DNA from: Blastocatellia bacterium | GTDB taxonomy: Bacteria > Acidobacteriota > Blastocatellia > Chloracidobacteriales > Chloracidobacteriaceae | Direction: 5' to 3' | Length of the DNA stretch: 64,000 nucleotides | Assembly (NCBI GenBank): GCA_019695185.1 | Contig: JAIBAN010000024.1 | Span: 23,362 to 87,361 of the forward strand | Part shown: piece after piece, positions 43,888 to 52,077 of the stretch | Numbering within the stretch: position 1 is the stretch's first letter | Layout of the letters: each line of letters begins with the position of its first letter | Translations under genes and position numbers: made by a program | The notes under the pieces: generated by a model | What the model saw: the letters and a program-made list of their open reading frames with translations, nothing else | Told to the model about the DNA's origin: nothing | The model's database searches: none

Positions 43888-44000
43888 TCTGGGGAGTCTT
43901 GAGAGTCTGGGGAGTCTTGAAACCTTCTGCCATCTTGTCACCTTGTCACCCTGTCAGGGTTTGAATCCCAAGACTCTCAAGACTCCCCAGACTCCCCGAA
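43888..44000. repeat. Dyad with GTCTGGGGA/GTCTTGAGA arms (second copy)
   Basis: Left arm 43888-43920, right arm CAAGACTCTCAAGACTCCCC (from about 43972) to 44000; core with CACCTTGTCACCCTGTCAGG. Arms and core match 21953-22073. Confidence 0.88.
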
Positions 44001-44023
44001 CTGTTTTCTGGCCCGCCATTTGC
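44001..44023 (+). repeat. 23-bp repeat, upstream of the first BNR gene
   Basis: The 23 bases (CTGTTTTCTGGCC...ATTTGC) recur exactly at 47181-47203 after the same gene. The preceding TCCCCG(A/G)A is also shared. The pair forms direct repeats around the BNR gene. Confidence 0.9.
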
Positions 44024-44330
44024 ACTCCCACCGAACGCCTGCCCATCAGCAACGCCTGCCGGAGCAGACAAAGCAACCTGCGGCAGCTCCGGCAGGCTGC
44101 CCTTCCTTCCCCTACCAATTTAGGTAGTTGTCGGTACCCCCCAAATTTAGTAGCCTTGATTGTCCCGGACGATAAACCACAGGCGGATCCCTGACCGCCT
44201 CAAAGCTTTGCCATACCCCAACTTGTTTCCACATCCCAGAGAACTGTTTTTGGCCGACCTCACACCATATTCTGCAAGGGTGGTGTGTCTTCCCGTCCAC
44301 TGTGGCTGAACAGGGGTTTTTGGAGGTGTT
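44024..44330. other. Leader region of the BNR gene with hairpins
   Basis: About 300 bp without a gene. It contains a perfect 11 bp stem (CCTGCCGGAGC 44055-44065 with GCTCCGGCAGG 44086-44096) and a small CTACC/GGTAG hairpin at 44112-44127. The final part has GGAGG six bases before the BNR ATG. These may be a terminator of the upstream gene and a leader element. Confidence 0.6.
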
Positions 44331-47066
44331 ATGAAATTCCACGTAAAGACCTATCGCTTTTCAGTGTTTTTTTTCAGCACGTTTTTCATGTTTGTAACGG
44401 TTCTTGCTCCCATCCTGGCTGATACGGCAGGAATCAATCGAAAATCCAAACCGCACAATCGTAAGAGCACTCGCGCCCGTTTGGCCAAACCGTCGAAACC
44501 GGCTGTGGCCCCCTTCCAACCACCGGTGCAGGAAGAGGAATTCGAAGCCGAGGGCGACATCAAAGCCCGTGAACGATGGTTTTGGGCCGAACGAGCCTAT
44601 CCCTTTGACACAATTCCCACCGATGCCCGCCGCTTGGCCTGGGAAGCGCGCCCGCAAGCCAGATTCTCCCCACAAGCCAATGAGCAATGGGTTCCGATTG
44701 GCCCTAAACCAACCAATTCCGGATTTCTTGCCCGCTGGGGGGAAACCAGCGGGCGTATCAATGCCATTGCTGTTTCCCCGGAGAATTCCCAAATCGTCCT
44801 GGTGGGCGGTGCCACCGGAGGCATCTGGCGGTCAACCGATGGTGGCCGGCAATTTATCCCGGTCACGGATGACCAAGTTGATTTGGCAATCAACGCAATT
44901 GTCTTTGCCCCCAGCAATCCCGCTCTTGTTTATGCCGGGTTGGGCGATTTCACCGGCGGTCGCTATCTCGGTTCAGGAATTCTGAAATCCACCGATGCCG
45001 GCCAAACCTGGAAACGGGTGAGTGACACCACGCTGCCGGCTCCGGGGCAGAATGTCAACGTGGTGGTTGACCCGGTGAATCCCGACCGCGTCTATGCCGC
45101 CCAGTTTCTTTCGCTCCGCAGCACGGATTCGCTCTTCTTCGCTGGGGGATTCTATCTTTCGACCAACGGCGGTGTCAGTTGGCGCAAAACCCTGAGCGGG
45201 CTGCCGCTTGATTTGGCCCGTGACCCGGCCAATGGACAAACCCTGTTTCTGTCCATGATTCGGGTGGATGGCAATCCAAATCTCCCAATAGGACTGTGCA
45301 AATCAACCGATGGAGGGGAAACCTGGACCAACGTCTATCGCAACACCTATCGCTACACTTATAACACCCTGGTGACAGTAGCCCCCTCGGATTCCCGCCG
45401 GGTCTATCAGTTGTTGGGTGGGGGTGACGACCAGAGCAACGACTTTCGCCTGGAAACCAGCACTGACGCCGGGCAGACCTGGACCAGCCGGAATTTGCTC
45501 GGAACCGTTGATTTTGGACAATTCGGCTACAATGACTATCTGTCGGTGGACCCCACCAATCCGGATGTCCTCTATGTGGGGACCAGAGATGTGTTTAAGA
45601 GTACCGATGCCGGAAAGAGCTGGGAAAACCTGACCCGGAATTTTGATTCCCAAGGCCGTTACGACCCCAACCGGTTTGGTGCAACCTCGCATTCCGACCA
45701 GCACGTGCTGACTTTTGACCCCAAAAATCCAAATCGTATTTTAATTGGCAATGATGGTGGCATTTCCATTTCCGAAGATAGTGGCAAATCCTTTCGGTCA
45801 TTCAACCAGACCCTCACACTGACCCTGTTTGTCAGTCTGGCTGCGCATCCAACCAACCCCGGCATTGTTTACGGAGGAACCCAGGATAACGGAACCCAAC
45901 GACGGCAGACCACCTTTGGCCCCTGGCAGGAATTTGTAGTTGGCGACGGAGGAAATTGTGTGGTGGATGCCGTTGACTCCTCCAAAGTCTTTACCACATA
46001 CATTGGAACCGCAGCCTACCGATTTGGCAATAATGGTGACCGGTTTGAAAGAACCATCGGCTCCAATCAAATTTTTGGCGAACCCAGCAATGCACGGGTG
46101 GCTTTTTACCCGCCTTTTACCGGGAACGGGGTGAATTCGACCTTGTACTTTGGCACTTGGAGGCTGTTTATCAGCACGGACCAGGGAAACACCTGGACGG
46201 CCCCCGCCGGAATGCTTGATTTGACCAAAGGAAGTTCACCCACCACCGGAACGGATGTCCTGCGTGCAATTGGAGTGTCGGCTTCCAATCCCAAGGTGAT
46301 TTACACCGGTTCTTCCTTTGGGCGGGTCATGACGACGAGTGACGGCGGGTTAAACTGGCTTGATGTGACAGCCGGTCTTCCCAACCGGACCATAACCCGG
46401 CTGGTGGTTCACCCGACCAAACCCGAAACCGTTTATGTGACAGTTTCCGGATTTGGCACCGGGCATGTGTTCCGCAGCACCAATAGCGGTGCCACCTGGA
46501 CCAATATCAGCAATAACCTGCCCAATATCCCCACCAACACGTTATTGATTGACCCAACCACCGACGAAACCTTGTATGTGGGCACCGACATTGGAATTTT
46601 CCGGTCAACCACGGGCGGTGCAACCTGGGAATCCTTCAATCAAGGAATGCCACCCACAATTGTCATGGCCATGGCGACCCGTAAGGACCGCTCCATTCTG
46701 GCAGCCACCTATGGCCGGGGCGCGTATGAGCTGAAAACCGTCATCACCGACACCGTTCCCCCGGTCATCCGGTTGCTGGCTCCCAATGGCGGGGAAAAAT
46801 TCAAAATTGGAAATACCATGCAGATTTCCTGGCAATCCTCCGATGACCAGAAACTTGCCCGGCATGACATCGCACTATCCACGGATGCCGGTACGACCTA
46901 TTCGATTCCGGTGGTTACCGGACTTCCCGGCAGTACCCAAACATTTGCCTATGTCGTACCGAAGTTTTCGGTAAAAACCAAGGCGGTTCGCATCCGTGTC
47001 ACAGCAACCGATGAAGCCGGTAACTCGGCCTCGGATGCCAGCGACGGAAATTTTAAGATTAAGTAA
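44331..47066 (+). CDS. Secreted BNR/sialidase-like propeller protein (paralogue 1)
   Basis: 911 residues, with a signal peptide (FSVFFFSTFFMFVTVLAPIL). From about residue 120 many BNR/Asp-box units occur: S-x-D-x-G-x-x-W such as STDGGRQF, STDAGQTWKR and STNSGATWTNIS. The last 100 residues form one Ig-like module (NGGEKFKIGNTMQISWQSSD). VPS10/sialidase-type propellers like this may bind or cleave glycans, but I see no catalytic triad of sialidases. The gene at 60249 encodes a clear paralogue with an extra Ig-like module. A 23-bp repeat flanks both ends of this gene. Confidence 0.88.
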   Translation: MKFHVKTYRFSVFFFSTFFMFVTVLAPILADTAGINRKSKPHNRKSTRARLAKPSKPAVAPFQPPVQEEEFEAEGDIKARERWFWAERAYPFDTIPTDARRLAWEARPQARFSPQANEQWVPIGPKPTNSGFLARWGETSGRINAIAVSPENSQIVLVGGATGGIWRSTDGGRQFIPVTDDQVDLAINAIVFAPSNPALVYAGLGDFTGGRYLGSGILKSTDAGQTWKRVSDTTLPAPGQNVNVVVDPVNPDRVYAAQFLSLRSTDSLFFAGGFYLSTNGGVSWRKTLSGLPLDLARDPANGQTLFLSMIRVDGNPNLPIGLCKSTDGGETWTNVYRNTYRYTYNTLVTVAPSDSRRVYQLLGGGDDQSNDFRLETSTDAGQTWTSRNLLGTVDFGQFGYNDYLSVDPTNPDVLYVGTRDVFKSTDAGKSWENLTRNFDSQGRYDPNRFGATSHSDQHVLTFDPKNPNRILIGNDGGISISEDSGKSFRSFNQTLTLTLFVSLAAHPTNPGIVYGGTQDNGTQRRQTTFGPWQEFVVGDGGNCVVDAVDSSKVFTTYIGTAAYRFGNNGDRFERTIGSNQIFGEPSNARVAFYPPFTGNGVNSTLYFGTWRLFISTDQGNTWTAPAGMLDLTKGSSPTTGTDVLRAIGVSASNPKVIYTGSSFGRVMTTSDGGLNWLDVTAGLPNRTITRLVVHPTKPETVYVTVSGFGTGHVFRSTNSGATWTNISNNLPNIPTNTLLIDPTTDETLYVGTDIGIFRSTTGGATWESFNQGMPPTIVMAMATRKDRSILAATYGRGAYELKTVITDTVPPVIRLLAPNGGEKFKIGNTMQISWQSSDDQKLARHDIALSTDAGTTYSIPVVTGLPGSTQTFAYVVPKFSVKTKAVRIRVTATDEAGNSASDASDGNFKIK

Positions 47067-47071
47067 AAACA

Positions 47072-47181
47072 GAGTCCGGGGAGTTATGGAAAATCCACAA
47101 TAGAAACCAGTGCCAGGTACAAGGAACAGAATTTTTTCCTTGCACCTGGCATTTGGTTTTGATTCCCCAAATTCCCCGGAC
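47072..47181. repeat. Nested inverted repeat with strong inner hairpin
   Basis: Outer arms AGTCCGGGGA (about 47072-47081) and TCCCCGGACT (to 47182). Inner arms TGCCAGGTACAAGGAA (47111-47126) and TTCCTTGCACCTGGCA (47136-47151), with one mismatch. The inner hairpin probably terminates the BNR transcript. Confidence 0.85.
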
Positions 47182-47203
47182 TGTTTTCTGGCCCGCCATT
47201 TGC
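47181..47203 (+). repeat. 23-bp repeat, downstream copy
   Basis: Exact match to 44001-44023, same orientation, 3.2 kb apart. Confidence 0.9.
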
Positions 47204-47360
47204 TTTTCCACCCAGCGCCAGCCGCAATTCCCGCACAAAATTTACCGCAGTTCCTTTCCTGACAAGAAAGCAAGGCCCGTCACACTTCCCCTCACTGCCA
47301 CAAAAAGGCAATCCGACGTGCCGTAAATCGTTAAATTACCGGTTTGTTGAGTTCCACATC

Positions 47361-48077
47361 ATGACTGAAACGCGCATGGTCATCCGCGAGTCGCATCCGC
47401 CGACGCGGTGCGAAATCTGTCACCAATCGGATTTGTTTGATGGAGAAGCCGGAATTTGTCTCCGGTGCAAAGGTTTTGTCTGGTATGAGGGGCAACCGCA
47501 GCATCCCAGGCCAGCACCCGCGCGGACAACTTCCCCGCCCCGGCCAGCCACTCCACCCCCGCCCGTTCAAACCCGCCAGAGTTGGTGGCATCAGGTGAAA
47601 AAGCCAATGGCGACGGTGGCAGGAATGGCGTTGGTCGGGTTGGGAGCCTTTTTTTATTACTCCGAAGCACATTCCACCCCAGCCGCCAACACCCTCCAGG
47701 CCATTCATTACCTGGAAAACCTCCATCGGGCGGAAATGTCTTTTTCCCATGGCCCCGGAAAAGGAAATTTCACCGCCAACCTGCTCCAGTTGGGAGCCAA
47801 CCCGCACGGAAACTGTCTGTGTGGTGAATGTGTCGCCCGGCTGCAACGGACTTCTTCGGGCAGTCAGGAAACAAATTTCGGCTACATTCTCGGACCGGTT
47901 GAAGTGACTCCGGCGACCGAAACCACCCCGGCAGGCTATGCAGCCTTTATTTATCCGGTCAACGGCAGCGGAGACCTGACTGGCAATGACGCTTTTTATA
48001 TTGACCAGACCGGTGTCGTCCGCCATTCGGGGATGCCTTACATCATTCCCAATGAAAACAGCGACCCTGTGCGCTGA
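47361..48077 (+). CDS. Zinc-ribbon membrane protein with pseudopilin-type C-domain (cassette gene 1)
   Basis: 238 residues. The N-terminus has a zinc ribbon (RCEICHQSDLFDGEAGICLR, C17, C20, C33, C36), a Pro-rich linker (about 40-70), then one membrane helix (about 80-98) with Lys/Arg before it, so the zinc ribbon should be cytoplasmic. The rest looks like the globular part of the three pilins downstream (NLHRAEMSFSHGPGKGNFTA) and ends NDAFYIDQTGVVRHSG...NENSDPVR, the signature shared by all five genes of the cassette. It lacks the pilin leader. It is not a family I know. Membrane-anchored 'pilin' with a cytoplasmic sensor is an inference. Confidence 0.75.
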   Translation: MTETRMVIRESHPPTRCEICHQSDLFDGEAGICLRCKGFVWYEGQPQHPRPAPARTTSPPRPATPPPPVQTRQSWWHQVKKPMATVAGMALVGLGAFFYYSEAHSTPAANTLQAIHYLENLHRAEMSFSHGPGKGNFTANLLQLGANPHGNCLCGECVARLQRTSSGSQETNFGYILGPVEVTPATETTPAGYAAFIYPVNGSGDLTGNDAFYIDQTGVVRHSGMPYIIPNENSDPVR

Positions 48078-48078
48078 T

Positions 48079-48166
48079 TTGGAGTGCGGGGACTTGTCAC
48101 CGCTTTGTTTTTCGGCGACTTGTCGCCGAGTTCGGCTCTTGGTTTTGGGATTGGCGACTTGTCGCC
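48079..48166. repeat. GACTTGTC palindrome cluster
   Basis: Three GACTTGTC cores at 48091, 48117 and 48156. The second and third are perfect palindromes (TCGGCGACTTGTCGCCGA 48112-48129 and GGCGACTTGTCGCC 48153-48166). TTTGGAGTGCGG at the left matches 12097-12108 in reverse. Confidence 0.8.
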
Positions 48167-48208
48167 ACACACTGAATTTACAACCAGACCTCAAGCTTAT
48201 TTTCACCT

Positions 48209-48712
48209 ATGACTCGTTTCAAAAATGCAGGTTTTTCCCTGCTTGAACTGCTGATTGTACTGGCCATCCTTTTTGTCATTGTGCTGATTGCCCAGCCAAT
48301 CTGCACAATGGGTGGCAGCGGGCGCTCTGCCAACGGAGCATCAGCCATGCACCTGCTGCGAAATCTGCATACGGCACAAACCGATTATGCACTGGGCAAA
48401 GGAAAAGGAAATTTCACCAAAGACATTGATGCCTTGAAGCCATTGTTCTTTCCCAGCAGTGGAATTGAAAACAGTGTTGTTTATGCCCAACCTGCCAGTT
48501 TCTTTCGCAAGAACTATGCTTTTGGTCCTATCAAAGTCACACCTGCAACTTCCACTTCACCGGCAAGATTTTCCTGCATTGCCCGCCCGGTCAATACAAA
48601 AGGCAGAAAGCGAACCGGCAATGACACATTTTTTATTGACGAAACCGGCATCATCCGTCATTCCGGCTCACCCACAGTTTGGCCGGATGAGAACAGTGAA
48701 CCGGTTCGATAA
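48209..48712 (+). CDS. Prepilin-like protein (cassette gene 2)
   Basis: 167 residues. A class III signal with GFSLLELLIVLAILF (the G/F cleavage site and Glu at +5) is recognised by prepilin peptidase PilD. The hydrophobic helix differs from the next two (LFVIVLIAQPICTMGG). The globular part contains NLHTAQTDYALGKGKGNFT and the end GNDTFFIDETGIIRHSGS...PDENSEPVR. Minor pilins or pseudopilins of type II secretion and type IV pili are built like this. No PilB, PilC, PilM-Q or Gsp genes are in the window. Confidence 0.85.
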   Translation: MTRFKNAGFSLLELLIVLAILFVIVLIAQPICTMGGSGRSANGASAMHLLRNLHTAQTDYALGKGKGNFTKDIDALKPLFFPSSGIENSVVYAQPASFFRKNYAFGPIKVTPATSTSPARFSCIARPVNTKGRKRTGNDTFFIDETGIIRHSGSPTVWPDENSEPVR

Positions 48713-48723
48713 GGAAGTTTCCA

Positions 48724-49215
48724 ATGGGACAAAGAGCCACAGGTTTTTCCCTGACCGAACTGCTGATTGTCGTGGCCATCATCGGAATCATTGCTGCCAT
48801 TGCAATTCCAAATCTGTTGAACCAAAGAAGGCAGGCCAACGAGGTACAGGCTCGAATCACCCTGCGAAAACTTTACTCCGCCCAGGAAAAGTATGCCCAG
48901 GGACCCGGCAAAGGCAATTATTCAAATAACCTGAACCAATTGCCACTGTTCGACTCGGGTATTTGCTGTTTAGGCTGTTTTCAGCCACTGGACCAGTCCC
49001 AAATTGTAAGAAGCGGTTATCGCCTGCATCTGTTCGCCCGAAAAGACCCCATCACAAAAAACTCGACCCGCTATTGGGCTGTCAGTCGTCCTGCAATACC
49101 CACCGGCATCAGCCGGACCGGCAACGACATGTTCTATGTAGACGAAACCGGCATCCTCCGGCATTCCGGTTCCTCTACCGTTTGGCCGGATGAAAACAGT
49201 GAACCAGTTCGCTAA
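48724..49215 (+). CDS. Prepilin-like protein (cassette gene 3)
   Basis: 163 residues; AAGGAAG precedes the ATG at 48724, eleven bases after the previous stop. The leader is TGFSLTELLIVVAIIGIIAA, followed by IAIPNLLNQRRQANE, the most canonical pilin N-helix of the three, with Glu +5. Then YSAQEKYAQGPGKGNYSNNL and two Cys close together (GICCLGC). It ends GNDMFYVDETGILRHSGS...PDENSEPVR. Its last 58 bases of signature are identical at the DNA level to those of the next gene. Confidence 0.9.
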   Translation: MGQRATGFSLTELLIVVAIIGIIAAIAIPNLLNQRRQANEVQARITLRKLYSAQEKYAQGPGKGNYSNNLNQLPLFDSGICCLGCFQPLDQSQIVRSGYRLHLFARKDPITKNSTRYWAVSRPAIPTGISRTGNDMFYVDETGILRHSGSSTVWPDENSEPVR

Positions 49216-49225
49216 GGAGGCCCCC

Positions 49226-49738
49226 GTGGGAAAAAGAACCACCGGTTTTTCCCTGCTTGAACTGCTGATTGTCGTGGGCATCAGCGGAATTATTGCTACC
49301 ATTGCGATTCCAAATCTGCTGACGGCCAAACGACAAGCCAATGGAGCAAGTGCAATTCAAACTTTGAGGAACCTACACGCAGCGGAAATGACCTATTCTT
49401 TTGGAATTGGACGGGGAAATTTTGCAGATAATCTTGCCTATTTGGGAGGAGAATCAGATTCGACAACCTCTCATTGTGGGAACCCTGCTGAAATAGTGGC
49501 CCAAGCAGAAAAAGTACGGCGTGAAAGAGCCATTCTTTCTTACCGGCTTAAAATCTTTGGTGTCCGCCAAAAATCTGAAACCCAGTCAGCCACCTATCAT
49601 GCCATTTTCCGCCCGCTCGTGGGTTCTGGCATTCTTCACACTCACAACGAAATGTTTTATGTGGATGAAACCGGCATCCTCCGGCATTCCGGTTCCTCTA
49701 CCGTTTGGCCGGATGAAAACAGTGCCCCAATTCCCTGA
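49226..49738 (+). CDS. Prepilin-like protein (cassette gene 4)
   Basis: 170 residues from a GTG at 49226, which has a perfect AAGGAGG five bases before it; the ATG at 49190 is inside the previous gene and unlikely. The leader is TGFSLLELLIVVGISGIIAT followed by IAIPNLLTAKRQANGAS. Globular part: NLHAAEMTYSFGIGRGNFAD. It ends NEMFYVDETGILRHSGS...PDENSAPIP. Close to gene 3; the 58 bp identity over the end (49144-49201 and 49667-49724) suggests recent duplication or gene conversion. Confidence 0.9.
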   Translation: MGKRTTGFSLLELLIVVGISGIIATIAIPNLLTAKRQANGASAIQTLRNLHAAEMTYSFGIGRGNFADNLAYLGGESDSTTSHCGNPAEIVAQAEKVRRERAILSYRLKIFGVRQKSETQSATYHAIFRPLVGSGILHTHNEMFYVDETGILRHSGSSTVWPDENSAPIP

Positions 49739-49785
49739 CCCGGCTGCTTTTCAATGCCTGCCTTAAGGTTTATGATGGTCCGGTT

Positions 49786-50505
49786 ATGACCTTTATTGTG
49801 CAGCAGGAAAAACTCCCCGAGCGGTGTGAAGTCTGCCACCAAACCGACGAATTTGACCCGGAAACCGGAATTTGTCGGCGCTGCGGCAATCTGTCTCTAT
49901 CTCCAGAAGGAGACGGGCGGGCGGAGGTCGTCCGGCGGGAACGGACCTTTTTGGGCCGCCGCATGTTTTTCCGCAAAGACCAGCCTCCAAACGGGTTTAC
50001 CAGCGTGGAAGAAGCGCGGCAGAACCGACACTTGCTCCAAAAACAGTTGAACAAATCTCGCATTCCCTGGGTGGCTTTCATCGTAGGATTGATGAGCCTG
50101 CTCTTGTTTGGGCTTTCCCAATTCCAGCCTTACTTCCAAAAACAAAACACAGAAAAGGCGGCACAATTGCTGCGCACGTTTCAGCTTCGCCGGATGGCAG
50201 GACTTCCGGTTCCGGATGCCCGCCTTTGTCGCGTGGCCACACCGAACCACACCGCCGACCAATTCAGGTTGGAACAATCGTTTGCCAGGGCCTTTGCTGA
50301 AATTGACTATGAAATGGCCAGAGGTTCGATCTCCCAGCCTGATTCTACGGTTTCCCTGGAACAAGGTTTTATCATTTTTCCCAAGAAAACCTGGTGGGTC
50401 GAGCAGGCCGGAACCGACTGTTTTTACCTTGACGAAACCGGGGTGATTCGGCATTCCGGCTCGACCTTTATATTTCCGGATAGAAACAGTGACCCACTTG
50501 AGTAA
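49786..50505 (+). CDS. Zinc-ribbon membrane protein with pseudopilin-type C-end (cassette gene 5)
   Basis: 239 residues. Zinc ribbon RCEVCHQTDEFDPETGICRR (C14, C17, C30, C33), a basic linker (VVRRERTFLGRRMFFRKDQ), then one membrane helix (IPWVAFIVGLMSLLLFGLSQ). The C-terminal 120 residues end TDCFYLDETGVIRHSGS...PDRNSDPLE, as in the four genes before it, but the pilin NFT-type middle is reduced. Same layout as cassette gene 1, so the cassette is bracketed by zinc-ribbon proteins. Function unknown. Confidence 0.78.
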   Translation: MTFIVQQEKLPERCEVCHQTDEFDPETGICRRCGNLSLSPEGDGRAEVVRRERTFLGRRMFFRKDQPPNGFTSVEEARQNRHLLQKQLNKSRIPWVAFIVGLMSLLLFGLSQFQPYFQKQNTEKAAQLLRTFQLRRMAGLPVPDARLCRVATPNHTADQFRLEQSFARAFAEIDYEMARGSISQPDSTVSLEQGFIIFPKKTWWVEQAGTDCFYLDETGVIRHSGSTFIFPDRNSDPLE

Positions 50506-50564
50506 CGGTTTCAGGGTTGACGAATCCCCCTCAAATCAAGTAGGTAGCCGCCGCAAAAAATCAG

Positions 50565-50676
50565 CCGCCTAAAGGCGGAAATCTAAACTGCCGCCTGAAG
50601 GCGGTACTCAAAACTGCCGCCTGAAGGCGGAACTCTAAACTTAGAACTCAAAACTCAGAATTCAGAACTCAGAACT
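50565..50676. repeat. 26-bp palindromic tandem repeat, three copies, plus AGAACTC array
   Basis: CCGCCTAAAGGCGG at 50565 and CCGCCTGAAGGCGG at 50591 and 50617, period exactly 26. They are followed by AGAACTC/AAAACTC heptamers (50632-50676) reaching the DegT start. Two further copies are at 22444. Confidence 0.9.
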
Positions 50677-50679
50677 CCC

Positions 50680-51810
50680 ATGAATGTTCCTTTACTCGAC
50701 CTGAAAGCCCAGTTTGCCACCATCAAGGCGGAAATCATGTCCGCCATCGAACCTGTTTTTGACAACCAGGCGTTTGTCCTGGGACGCGAGGTCGAACTGC
50801 TGGAACAGGAAATCGCCCAGTATTGTCAGGTGCCCTTCGCAATTGGCTGCGCTTCGGGGTCGGATGCCCTGCTGCTGGCACTGATGGCGCTCGATGTGCA
50901 GGCCGGGGATGAAGTGATTACGACGCCCTACACGTTTTTTGCCACGGCGGGCTCGATTGCCCGGCTGGGTGCCAAACCGGTCTTTGTGGATATTGACCCG
51001 GTGACCTTCAATCTCAACCCTGACCTGATTGAAGAAAAAATCACGGAACGAACCAAAGCCATCATGCCGGTCCACCTTTATGGGCAATGTGCCGACATGG
51101 ACCGCATCAATGCCATTGCCCAACGGCACAACCTGCCTGTTATCGAAGACGCCGCCCAGGCCATCGGAGCCGAATGGAACGGACAGCGGGCCTGCTCGAT
51201 GGGAATGATTGGATGTCTGAGTTTTTACCCGACCAAAAATCTGGGTGCCGCCGGTGATGCCGGTTGTCTGACCACACTTGACGAAGCCATGGCCGCCAAA
51301 CTGAAATCCCTCCGGGTGCATGGTGAAATCAGCCGCTACTATCATCGGTATGTCGGCATCAACAGCCGGATTGACGCATTGCAGGCGGTTGTCCTCCGGG
51401 TCAAACTGCGTTACCTGGAAGACTGGACAACTGGCCGGATGCGCCATGCCGCCCGTTATCAGGCAGCTTTTGCCGCCCAGCCGGGGCTGGCTGAATTTGT
51501 GCAAACTCCGACCATTCCCTCCAACGTCCGGCATATCATCAACCAGTATGTCATCCGGGCCAACCGCCGCGATGAGTTGCGGGCCTATCTGAAAGAGCAC
51601 GGCATCGGGACGGAAATTTATTATCCCCTGTCACTCCATGAGCAGGAATGTTTTGCCTTTCTCGGTCATCACAAGGGTGATTTTCCCGAATCGGAACGGG
51701 CGTCACAAGAGACGCTGGCCCTGCCGGTCTACCCGGAAATGACGACTTCCATGCAGGATTTTGTCGTTGCCAAAATCGCCGAATTTTACTCTCAAACCGC
51801 AGTAAAATAA
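50680..51810 (+). CDS. DegT/DnrJ/EryC1/StrS-family sugar aminotransferase
   Basis: 376 residues. PLP-binding Lys is K186 in [23 protein letters not shown] has the conserved Asp 157; [12 protein letters not shown] holds the phosphate-binding loop. These enzymes aminate keto-sugar nucleotides, for example making amino sugars for O-antigen or glycoprotein decoration, so it fits with the flippase and heptose gene elsewhere in the window. The start at 50680 is right after an AGAACTC array, with no good Shine-Dalgarno. It is alone on its transcript. Confidence 0.94.
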   Translation: MNVPLLDLKAQFATIKAEIMSAIEPVFDNQAFVLGREVELLEQEIAQYCQVPFAIGCASGSDALLLALMALDVQAGDEVITTPYTFFATAGSIARLGAKPVFVDIDPVTFNLNPDLIEEKITERTKAIMPVHLYGQCADMDRINAIAQRHNLPVIEDAAQAIGAEWNGQRACSMGMIGCLSFYPTKNLGAAGDAGCLTTLDEAMAAKLKSLRVHGEISRYYHRYVGINSRIDALQAVVLRVKLRYLEDWTTGRMRHAARYQAAFAAQPGLAEFVQTPTIPSNVRHIINQYVIRANRRDELRAYLKEHGIGTEIYYPLSLHEQECFAFLGHHKGDFPESERASQETLALPVYPEMTTSMQDFVVAKIAEFYSQTAVK

Positions 51811-51965
51811 CGCGCTTGGTGACGCACCAAAATAAAAACGAACGATTGTTCACTAAAAATCCGATTTTCTCCCAAAAGTGCTAGACAATCCCGTTGCCCT
51901 GTGTAAATCTTTGACTGTTTATCCCTGACACTTTCAGTTTTTCCAGCATTCAAAATTTTTTCCGG

Positions 51966-51985
51966 ATTCCCAAACTTTTGGGAAT
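51966..51985. terminator. ATTCCCAAA/TTTGGGAAT hairpin
   Basis: A perfect 9 bp inverted repeat with a two-base centre, followed by TTTCTT. It may end the DegT transcript or be an operator for the receptor gene. Confidence 0.45.
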
Positions 51986-51997
51986 TTCTTGCTCATC

Positions 51998-52077
51998 CGT
52001 AAGATGCGCGCCCAGAGGAGTGCGCCGCGTTTCCCTCCGAGCAGAAGCGGAGGATTGCGTGGTGGCGACATCTTACG
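51998..52077 (+). promoter_or_regulatory. Structured 5' leader of the TonB receptor
   Basis: CGTAAGATG (51998-52006) pairs with CATCTTACG (52069-52077), closing a 62-base element. Inside, CCTCCG/CGGAGG (52034-52039 with 48-53) and a CGCG/CGCG pairing (52007-52010 with 52026-52029) are possible, giving a three-way junction. It ends 50 bp before the start codon. I see no cobalamin box and cannot match it to a known riboswitch. Confidence 0.5.

Noticed and set aside
50692..51600. A 302-codon minus-strand open frame opposite the aminotransferase
   Set aside because: Antisense shadow of a conserved enzyme gene.
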